The position numbers and the translations under genes are program-made. From positions 2,604,001 through 2,668,000 of the forward strand of contig VRMN01000001.1 in the NCBI GenBank assembly GCA_008690995.1: a DNA stretch of 64,000 bases, in the 5' to 3' direction. Origin of the DNA: Porphyridium purpureum. Taxonomy: Eukaryota; Rhodophyta; Bangiophyceae; Porphyridiales; Porphyridiaceae. The first letter of the stretch is position 1; each line of letters starts with the position of its first letter. The notes below the pieces were generated by a model. It did no database searches. It was not told where the DNA came from and saw only the letters and a program-made list of their open reading frames with translations. Below, one piece after another: positions 30,777-39,500 of this stretch.

Positions 30777-31145
30777 GCGCCACGCCGCGCTTTCTAAGTG
30801 ACGAGCTCCGATGCGCGCGCGCCACCATACCGCGAAGGCCAATCACGCCGCCGCGGCAAACTCCTCTTTTTCGATTCCGCCACGCACCCGCCGAGTTGGG
30901 CCCGCCCGAAACTGGGCAGCAGGCGTCGCGCACGGCTGTGTCCAGTGTCGCGGCGTCGCCGTCGCCACCCTTCCCCGCGCCCCGCCTGTGCCAACCCGTC
31001 CAACACGCACGTCGCGCCGCCCAGAGTCGCGACGCAGTGATGCCCCAACTGCGCGACTGACCCGCGCGCGTTCCGCCACGTTGTCAACAGCGCGTCGTGA
31101 GCATTCGCACTGAACACCCAGCACTGAACCGCCGCACTCAGTTTT
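30777..31145. other. divergent promoter region, phosphatase and TMEM115 genes
   Basis: G/C-rich region with no gene of its own. The small open frames found here on both strands follow from low stop-codon density. Confidence 0.45.
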
Positions 31146-31168
31146 CACTGTACATCTATACTGTACGG
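31146..31168 (+). promoter_or_regulatory. tandem CTGTAC motifs upstream of TMEM115
   Basis: CACTGTACAT at 31146 and TACTGTACGG at 31159, same orientation. They end 160 bases before ATG 31329, close to the spacing seen for the same motif upstream of the CBM20, TrpRS, Nudix and formin genes. Confidence 0.4.
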
Positions 31169-31328
31169 TGTTCGTCCTTCGAAGATGACCATGGAATGGC
31201 ACACCACCAGCGTGAGTCGATTGCGGTCGAGTTGCAGCGCGAACCGGCAAGGCGGAGTGGATCGCAAGTGGGTAATCTCTTTGCCAGGGGCTTGCGTGCT
31301 TGGAGGAAAGGAGTCGCCCTGCGAGGAA

Positions 31329-32342
31329 ATGGACGCGGCGACCGTTGACGCGCGCGGGCGGTCGCCGAGTGAGGAGCTCCGCGCGTTTGTGGTGTCGACA
31401 GTGTCCAATGTGCCGTCGGGAACGCGCGTCGCACTGGCCAGCTTGTTCGTCGGTTACCTCCTCGCCAGTCTTCCCATCCTGGGCACGGCCATCATCAAGA
31501 TCTTTGCGCTCATTCCGTCAAACACCTTCTCAAAGATGATGCTGTGGAATGTCCTCACTCACTGCCTGATCGAGAGTTCGTTCATCAGCTTTGTGCTTAC
31601 AAGTGTGGCTCTCCTGTCCATTGGCCGGTGGGTGGAGCCGCTGTGGGGTGCGCGAGAGATGGCCCTGTTCTCGGCCTTCACGCAGGCCACAGCAGGTTTC
31701 ATGGCATGCTTCGGGCTCTTTTTTATGTATTTCGTAACGACCATACCGGAGTTCTTATTTCTGCCGCATTATGGCGCCCTGCCACTTGTCGCGGCCTTCG
31801 GAGTGGCCGTCAAACAGCTGGGCGCCGAGCTGCAATTTATTTCAATTGGGCCGTTCCAAGTACAGGCGCGATACTTACCTCTCCTGTATATCGGAACAAA
31901 CGCCGTGCTGTGTTCTTTCCAGCTGATTCCTGTCGGAGCCTTCTTGCTTGTCTTTGACGCCACGCTCACCGCGTGGTTCTATCTGCGCTTCCTCCAATCG
32001 AGCGGCAACGGTGCGACAAGAGGTGACGCATCAGGTTCTCTCGCAGTGCACACATTTTTCCCAGAACCTCTAAGCTCCTTCGTGGAAACATTGACAAAAG
32101 CCGCCGAAAGGTTGGCCACTCCCACACTGAGTCGATACTCACGTGTCGCCGTGTCCGGTGGCTCTGGAAGGCTGGGCGGCGACGCAGCTGGAGCGGATAG
32201 TGGGAGCCTCCCAGCAGCGCACAAGCCACAGGACGGAATGGACGTTGATCGTCGGCGCTCGCTCGCGCTTAAATCGCTCGAGGAGCGCATGACACATGAG
32301 ATCAGTGCGTCTTCGCAAGACGGTACGGAGGACAATGTTTAG
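31329..32342 (+). CDS. TMEM115: TMEM115-like Golgi membrane protein (rhomboid-fold family), 337 aa
   Basis: Four or more membrane helices and the TMEM115/DUF1751 pattern: LWNVLTHCLIESS, then GRWVEPLWGAREMALF (the conserved GR..EPLWG...E), a conserved KQ after the third helix, LPLLYIGTNAVL, then AVHTFFPEPLSSF equivalent to ATFFPEILQP of animal TMEM115, and near the end RRRSLALKSLEERM matching RRRQLALKALNERL. It belongs to the rhomboid-like fold without protease residues and acts in Golgi retrograde traffic with the COG complex in animals. Start: in-frame ATGs also exist at 31185 and 31191 (48 and 46 residues longer); 31329 gives the family's usual length (~350) and places the upstream CTGTAC motifs at the common distance, so it is preferred, but not certain. 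Confidence 0.85.
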   Translation: MDAATVDARGRSPSEELRAFVVSTVSNVPSGTRVALASLFVGYLLASLPILGTAIIKIFALIPSNTFSKMMLWNVLTHCLIESSFISFVLTSVALLSIGRWVEPLWGAREMALFSAFTQATAGFMACFGLFFMYFVTTIPEFLFLPHYGALPLVAAFGVAVKQLGAELQFISIGPFQVQARYLPLLYIGTNAVLCSFQLIPVGAFLLVFDATLTAWFYLRFLQSSGNGATRGDASGSLAVHTFFPEPLSSFVETLTKAAERLATPTLSRYSRVAVSGGSGRLGGDAAGADSGSLPAAHKPQDGMDVDRRRSLALKSLEERMTHEISASSQDGTEDNV

Positions 32343-32365
32343 CAGCTTCAAACAATCAGAACGTT

Positions 32366-35300
32366 TCAAACCGGCTGCAGATCATGTGTGTACGCAGTCT
32401 GAGCACGAAGAGGATGAGGAATCTCCGCATCCGAAAACATTCCGAGGCTACCGGCGTCCGGATTCAACACGCGAAGCCGCCCAAACAGTTCCATCCCAGC
32501 CAGTACCAACTTCCCTGATCCGTTATCCGGGACCGCGCGGATGCGAAAGCGCGAGAAGGACAATTTACGCGGGCTTGCGTCAGTAATCTCCCAAACCGCT
32601 CGCTGCCGCGGAAAAGTCAGCGAGCTGTCGTTGTGCATCTCGCATAGACGGGTCCATTCCCCGTCGATCTCGTCGCTGCTCTTTTTTAAACTCGGGTCTT
32701 CATCGGATTGCTGGGCTTCAATAATCCACGAACGAAGAAAATCCTTCGCACTGTCATCATGGAGCAAACTAAAGCCGTACAAACTCAACTGCAGATTCGG
32801 GCCTAGATCAATGCTTATCCACTTGAGCCCACTCTTATCGCTCACAACGTAGCTCTCACCAGGCGCACCTTGCGGCCGGACGAACCCAAGCGCAGAAAAG
32901 TGCGCTCTTGACGAGGCCCGCACGGTCACGAGGCCATACTGAACCGGATTCATCCATGCGCCTGGCAACACGCTGTGCTGCGCAAGAAACTGAAGCACAC
33001 CGGAAGCTCCTTGCTCCGGAACATACGGAATGCAAATTTCCAGCGCCTGGTCCAGCGAGTGCCTTGTGTGGCGGCATGACCTTCGGCCGCGCAACCTCAA
33101 GAGTTTAACATACTCTGCGAACCTCCAACGGCGCTCAAAGGTCGTGCGAAACACCTTAGGCTGCCACAAAAGAGGTGCGACATCCACGAATAGAAGAGGA
33201 TTCGACTCGTTAGGCATCACAAACCAATTTCTGTCTTTCGCGTCGGCAGCGCCGGTTATCCCAACTGTGTGTGTTTGTCTGCCTTCACGTGACGCTTCGA
33301 CATCTGACCAAGCCTCACCGAAAAGGCGGCCCACTTCCAAATCCTCGCCATGCTTTCGCAATAATTTGCAGAGCATATCGGCAACCAGCGCCAATTCCTC
33401 GTCGGCAAGGCGACGGATGTGCAGGCAACTCAGAAGGTCAGAAAGAAAGACCGGCCCGTCTGCATCTGAGAGGAGAAGACTTGTAGTGTGTTTGCGCGTA
33501 GGGCAGCTTAAGGAGCCGCTCCGCGGTGAGGAAGAATCAGTCCTACAAGCACAGTCACTGCCCTTGCTAGTGGCCTCTGTGCTTAATGCTGCTTCCACAC
33601 TGCCAATTTGAAACTCTTCGCGCTGCAGCGCCCGCAAAATCATGTCACGATGAACGGTAGACTCTGCAACTTGTTTCACCTCATCCACTTTCGCAGATCC
33701 ATCGTGCATGGCCTCATCCGCCTGCGCTTCGAAAGTCGCACTCGAATCTGGCTGCTGGCCTACGATCCATGCCCACATGAATCGAAAGACCGTCAATTCG
33801 GACGACGTACAGATGTCGGCGCGCAGCAGGATATGAAAAAGGAAATCTTTGTGCATGTCTGATATTCTACTTCCCTGCACACAGTCCCCGCTTCGTCGAC
33901 CCATGTCCAACAGGGCTTCGAAGTGGTCAGTCAGAAAATCTGCACATCGCGCGAAAAGAATGGGAGCGTTCAAAAGCAAAGCCACATTGCCAAGCGCGAC
34001 AACGTTCTCCGTGCTGATTCTTGCATACGTCATACACAATGCGAGCGTACGAAGAGCACCGAGATTTTGAACCTCCGCCAGCACAAGTAGAGACACCAAT
34101 TGCTCCAGGCGGAGCGCCTCGAGCGCATCTGCCTCAAGCCTGCAGTACAAGTACTTGACCAGTGTGGTGCACACATTGACGTCAACTGCTGCATCGAGTA
34201 AGACTATGCTGTCACGCGATTCGCACATACAACTGGTAAACATGGCCTTGAAAAAGGAGCTGCGGTGCGCTAAGAGGGCTCGATTGCATGCAGCCGCTCC
34301 TGCCATTTGACTTCCAATGCGCATGTTTCTACGCTTGGTATCGCGATTGCTCTGGCGTGGTACGAGCCAAACATTCGAAAAGCTTTGAGAGTCAAAAATA
34401 CGTCTAAAGTGCGCTTCCAAGGCCAATTGATCTGCGATCGCGATTTCCCAATTCACATTTGTTGCGTAGCTATCTTTGTTGCGGGCGAGTGAAAACTTGA
34501 GCCAGCACGTGTTGCCCCGTGTGACGGGCAAGACCGTCAGAGCAAAGTCATCTTCGCAAGAAGCCCCAGCGTTCCGGCTCTGACTCCAAACGTTCCAAAC
34601 CCAATCAAGGGCCTCCAACACGCCCTGAATGTCCCACAGGCGCGCCAAGTCTGTTATGGCAGCGAGTGATTCAATATTCGGCAATCTTTCTACCTCGCCG
34701 TACAAAATACGTACAAGAAGATTAACATCTTGAGCTGCGTAGCCTTGAGGAAGTTCTACGACCGTGCGTGCATCCTCCGGTCTCCATCCGTCAATTATCT
34801 CGCGTGCTAATCTGCCTCCGAAAAACGACAAGTACGCGGCATGAAAACGCACGACCGCAAGTTCCGATTTCGCATGAGCCCTGCAGCTGCTACCGCTGTC
34901 TATCGTGTCCCGCACCCTAAACTCGCCATCAAACAACTCACGCGAGCGGAATAGACTGGTAAAATGGTGGCGCGAGAGATGGCTAGGCGTGTCCAGCTGC
35001 TCCGTCCAACCTGCACCAAATAGCGTGTTGTCAACAGGGCTCAGCTTCAAGTCGGAAAACACAGCACGCTGATCCCAGCAGCTCAGCCCGAAAATGTCAT
35101 AGTCTTGTGGGTCTGGATCGACCCAGCGCAGCAAGCACTGGTCACCCGGAACCTCACCTTGGCCCATGGCAAACATGCCGTTCCGCGCTGCGACCCAATA
35201 AGCACCGAAGCACCATTGCCGCCTGGCCTGTTCGGCCGCCTTTCTAGAAGGACCGGAGGGTAGCTTTCCGCTGTTCGTCTGAAGCGATTCCGCAGAGGGC

Positions 35301-35644
35301 ATGTCATACGCAGGCGTCTTGCAGGAGGCACGTACAACGCCGTGCTTGCGTAGCAGCACTTTGGTGTTACAGTGTGAGCCCCACACAAACTCATACTCTG
35401 CACGGCTGCTCGACTCCATAAATTCATCCTGCGCATCCCTACGTATGCAATTCGCTCGCTCCAAGCGGCTCACCAGCACTATAATGTCTGCGCTTGAGCG
35501 CGCGCGGAACTGCAGGACGCCGCCATGCTGCGCGCTCAGCCTGTGAGTCGCCAACCACAACGGCTGGCCCAGACGCGGCGCCATGCACAACAAGCCATCG
35601 CGCGAGGCATAATACGGCTGGCCCGGCGGCACGTGCGCGGCCAT
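32366..35644 (-). CDS. BTB-domain protein with FAMeT, BACK-like and discoidin-like regions, 1092 aa
   Basis: ATG start at 35644. Residues ~40-215 resemble the farnesoic-acid O-methyltransferase-type (FAMeT/DM3) ligand domain: YEFVWGSHCNTKVLLRKHG, a YWVAARNGMFAMGQGE strand pair, then FGLSCWDQRAVFSDLKL. Residues ~265-350 look like a degenerate BTB fold (FHAAYLSFFGG, VELPQGYAAQDVNLLVRILY). A clearer BTB lies at ~425-530 (HRSSFFKAMFTSCMCES, then VCTTLVKYLYC), followed by a BACK-like helical region to ~650. The last ~180 residues contain a coagulation-factor 5/8 (discoidin)-like sandwich with WEITDASPRKLSFSRFRIRAVP, as in BTBD9. BTB-BACK proteins commonly act as cullin-3 substrate adaptors; the FAMeT and discoidin parts could recognise ligands or glycans (inference). 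Its stop lies only 23 bases from the stop of the convergent TMEM115 gene. Confidence 0.72.
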   Translation of the reverse strand: MAAHVPPGQPYYASRDGLLCMAPRLGQPLWLATHRLSAQHGGVLQFRARSSADIIVLVSRLERANCIRRDAQDEFMESSSRAEYEFVWGSHCNTKVLLRKHGVVRASCKTPAYDMPSAESLQTNSGKLPSGPSRKAAEQARRQWCFGAYWVAARNGMFAMGQGEVPGDQCLLRWVDPDPQDYDIFGLSCWDQRAVFSDLKLSPVDNTLFGAGWTEQLDTPSHLSRHHFTSLFRSRELFDGEFRVRDTIDSGSSCRAHAKSELAVVRFHAAYLSFFGGRLAREIIDGWRPEDARTVVELPQGYAAQDVNLLVRILYGEVERLPNIESLAAITDLARLWDIQGVLEALDWVWNVWSQSRNAGASCEDDFALTVLPVTRGNTCWLKFSLARNKDSYATNVNWEIAIADQLALEAHFRRIFDSQSFSNVWLVPRQSNRDTKRRNMRIGSQMAGAAACNRALLAHRSSFFKAMFTSCMCESRDSIVLLDAAVDVNVCTTLVKYLYCRLEADALEALRLEQLVSLLVLAEVQNLGALRTLALCMTYARISTENVVALGNVALLLNAPILFARCADFLTDHFEALLDMGRRSGDCVQGSRISDMHKDFLFHILLRADICTSSELTVFRFMWAWIVGQQPDSSATFEAQADEAMHDGSAKVDEVKQVAESTVHRDMILRALQREEFQIGSVEAALSTEATSKGSDCACRTDSSSPRSGSLSCPTRKHTTSLLLSDADGPVFLSDLLSCLHIRRLADEELALVADMLCKLLRKHGEDLEVGRLFGEAWSDVEASREGRQTHTVGITGAADAKDRNWFVMPNESNPLLFVDVAPLLWQPKVFRTTFERRWRFAEYVKLLRLRGRRSCRHTRHSLDQALEICIPYVPEQGASGVLQFLAQHSVLPGAWMNPVQYGLVTVRASSRAHFSALGFVRPQGAPGESYVVSDKSGLKWISIDLGPNLQLSLYGFSLLHDDSAKDFLRSWIIEAQQSDEDPSLKKSSDEIDGEWTRLCEMHNDSSLTFPRQRAVWEITDASPRKLSFSRFRIRAVPDNGSGKLVLAGMELFGRLRVLNPDAGSLGMFSDAEIPHPLRAQTAYTHDLQPV

Positions 35645-36322
35645 TCACATTCAAGCCCGGTCTTCCCCGCCTCCGTTCACCAGAGAGACAGCGCGACCAA
35701 AATGGCACTTCACGAGGCAACGACGCCCCTGCCCACCTACACAGCGCGACTTTCCCACCACGTCATCGTTCCTCAAAACCCCCCAAAACCCTCAAACTAA
35801 CCCGCCGCCCTAGTTAGATCCAGGGTCTTCCATTCTTTCATGTTTGGCACCAGCGCGTGCAGAATGGCAATGGAATGCGTCATTTCACGGGACCGTTGGC
35901 GCGGGTGTCCACTTTCCGGGGGTTTGTGGTTTGCTGGCGCGCCGGACCTCACAAACACAACACACGCGCGCTCTCACAGTTGGGCGCGGGGGTAATCTTT
36001 TTCTCATCCTTTTTTTTTCTTTCTTTTTCTTCGGCTATGTTTGAACAGGCGCGATCGATGTATTCGAGTCAGTTCGAGACAGCGCCCGTTTGTGAGGTTT
36101 TGAGCTGCTCGGAGCACGTTCATAATAAACCAGAGCTGTTTTATAATGCGTTTGTGCCGGGGGAAAGAGAAGGAGAAGAAGTGCGATGGACACGCGTGTC
36201 CATCAAAAAAAGCTGCGAAAACGCATGGACACGCTCAAGCGCCAGTTACCGCTAGAACGTGCGTGTTTTGGTAAGAGAGCGGACGATTTGTGGACGCGGA
36301 AGAAAGCTTTGCTACGGCTGCC
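35645..36322. other. divergent promoter region, BTB and surface-protein genes
   Basis: No gene seen. Contains a pyrimidine-rich run (36001-36030) and a short hairpin-prone segment; the TATA box for the rightward gene follows at 36323. Confidence 0.45.
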
Positions 36323-36331
36323 AGTATAAAG
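36323..36331 (+). promoter_or_regulatory. TATA box (AGTATAAAG) for the surface-protein gene
   Basis: Context CCAGTATAAAGAGGCAGG, 201 bases before the ATG at 36532. It helps reject the in-frame upstream codon at 36400, which lacks an ATG and a signal peptide next to it. Confidence 0.55.
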
Positions 36332-36531
36332 AGGCAGGACGTTGCTGGTGAGCTGGGGAAGGTGGAACGGTAGGAAGTTCGCGACGGAGGGAGGAGGAAG
36401 TGCTAAGCTCCGGGTGCAAGCGAGGGAGCCGAGCCAAGTGGCGCGTGAGGTCGAGGTGGAGCGGGGAACCGAGCTCCAGCGCGCAGTGCAGGTGGGGATC
36501 TTGGACCGGTCGTGGAAGCCCGGCTGAGACC

Positions 36532-39500
36532 ATGGCGGCCGGCGTGGGATCGAGGGTGCCGCTAACGGCGGTGCTGCTTTCGATTCTGCTCGCGCTCTTG
36601 GTGGGTGCGATCAGAAACCGTGCTGACGCCGCAGCGGCAGGCGCGGCAGTAGGGCACTATGACGCAGACGCAGCGTCGTTGATGGCCGAGGGCGAATCGC
36701 TGGATGAATGGATCCGCATGGCTAGGGACCAAGGAATCTCGCTGGAAGAGCTTCTAGAGCGCCCGTTCGAGAACAGGCCTGACCCTGGCTGGACAGGCGA
36801 CAACACGGTCAAGTTCTTGCTGCAGAATAACTCGGCGCTGGTCCAGTACCAGATCTCGTTCCGACCGGAGAGACCCACCGACTCGATCGACAATTACACC
36901 TTTTCGTACACAAGCAGCAACAACCTCGTGCTCGACCTGATGGAAGGCGTCAATTTTAACCTGTCGGCAATCACGTCGGAAGAGATCTCGCCGCCGTTTA
37001 ATCCGCCAGTGACGGTGTATAACCTAACATTCCTCATTTTGTTTGACGAGTACACGGGCATCACTGACATAGGCTTCACGGCAACGAACACCGCGTCGTA
37101 TCCGGTTCGTGTGCCTGAGAACTATACTTTTGTGACGGAATTCACGGCAGCGGGCTTTGTGCTGTACAGTCCCATCGACCCATTCAACGGACTGGGTTTC
37201 AATCTCGTGAACACTGGTGCTGACCGTAACAACGTATTGGATGCGTTTACGAGCGAGGATTTCCCTGGCAAGTATGACTTTGGCGTCTTTGTGCAATTCT
37301 TCAACGGAACGTCGACCAACTTTACCGTGAGCGGCATTCCGATGGACCCAGTCACGGCCGTGGTGGATCAGAACAATCTTCTCGTGAACCAACCTCCAGA
37401 GTGTACGCTGACTTCTGGTGAATGGACAGGTACTGAAATGGACTTGGGCAATTGTTCATACTCTTTCAATTCGAACGTTGCACAGGGTGAAAACTATTTT
37501 GGGTTGCAGCTGGAGTTCCAGCGCGAAGGAGATATGCTCATACTCTTCACATGGCCTGACTTTCCGGACTTTGAAGAGGGTATTGACATGGAGCCCGATT
37601 TTCAGAACTTCTATGAAGCAACGGTGATCGCACGGGAAGACATCGGCCCGGTGGTGTTCAACATCGACCCGGATGGCTTCTTGAGAGTGTGCGGTGGCGA
37701 GGAGCTGATTATTGACCTGTACAATGCCGATGGAGCCGAGCAAATTCGCTTCTTTCTGCAGCAATCGCCGCAAGCCCCGTTTCCATTTATTAGCGTCGTG
37801 GACGTTCCAGAAACGTTTTCACAGCGAGCAGTTGTTACAACTCTGCCGTACGACGCGGCATCCGGAGTCGGGCGCTCGCAGACCTGGGTAGTGCGCGTGG
37901 CCTTCCCGGGAAGCGTGCAGCTGGCGACGGATATCACGGACCCAACGTATGTGTTCATGTACGCACCTGAGCCGATGATCGACACAATTGCACCCTCTTC
38001 CAGTGACAGTCTCGACGGCGGCTTTACAGTGACATTGACGGGTACTTTTGACACATTCAATCCTGTTGATTTTCCGGATGACAACCTACTGATTAACAAT
38101 CAGCCGATTGATAAGGAGCGCATCACATTTTTCAACTCGACGACGGTACAGTTTACTATGCCCTCTCTAGTGGAACTTGACCCGACAGAGACGCAGTTTG
38201 AGTACCTTATCAGCGTGCAAATCTGTACGGAGACGTCAAACCAGGTCTCGTTTGTGTTCAATGACCTGCGCGTCATGATTGTCGTCTTTGGAGCTTCTCA
38301 GAATCCGAATACTGGAGCATGGGAGTTTACCGGCGGGGCTGTGATTACTTTGCAAGCAATTGTGACCGGGAATGTGGACGGACTTACATATCAGTGGACC
38401 TTCAACGCAGATACACCCAACGGGCCGGCTGTTTCTTTCGTTCCGGCGCTGTCGAGCACCACAGTACAAACCATTGAGTTCACGTACGAGCAGATTGACC
38501 CGGATGGTCCAGTCCCGAGAACTTTCTTTGCTACAGTTGACGTGATGAATGCGCTTGGAGCTACAGCAGACGATACGGTGGAGTTGCTCAAGCTTGACCC
38601 GGATGAGACCCAGATTGTCGTAAATATCATCGATAACGCACAGTCTGGCCGTTCGCGTGCCTTCCCGGTGGCGCCGCTTGAATTTGTATCTGAAGTTGAA
38701 GTCTTGAATCCGCCGACAACAGCGTTTACGTTGACATACGAGTGGACGTACATCTCGGGTCCTCCGTTCATTTTTACAGTGGACACCCAGGCGCCTGACG
38801 ACGCAACCACCGCCTCACGTCTTGGACGCGTCTTTACGGTGCCGCAGCCGGATATCATGGCAATTGAAGGGGGGATCAACCCGATCAGCCTGAGGGTGTT
38901 CATTACTGAACAGCCTGATGTTGTTGCCACGGCCTCGTCGAACGTTGTTATCACCGAGGCGCGCCTGGTTGCTGTTATTCGCGATGGCTCACAGGAAACG
39001 AGCTTGGGTGGCACGTCGGACTTTGTCATGACGGCGGAAAATTCGTACGACCCGGATATTCTGGCCGTTGATGGCATCCCTCAGAATACGGGACTCATTT
39101 ACGATTGGGTGAACGTGACAAAGGCAGACAATCCGAGCTTTACTGGTGCGCAAGTCGCGACTACGCTTTTCCCATCGGACGAGGGCGACGAATCATATAC
39201 GATTTCAGCAGCGACGTTTGACGGGGAGCAAATTGCTGCCACGACATACTATCGATTTTCGTTGCGTGTGCTCAAGCCCTCGATAGTGTCGCCTGGTACG
39301 AACCGTCGCTCGAATGTAGTAACCTTGACGGTGATCCGTGACGCTGACGTCCAGCAGGAATTTGTGCAGCTGGAGGACGTTTCTTATCTCTACTTGGATG
39401 GAGCAGCGGTGAACCTCGCTGCAGTCAACCCGCTCGAGTCCCTGGTCATCACGCCTATCACGGATGACCCAGAGACGACTTACGAGTATGTATTCATTGG

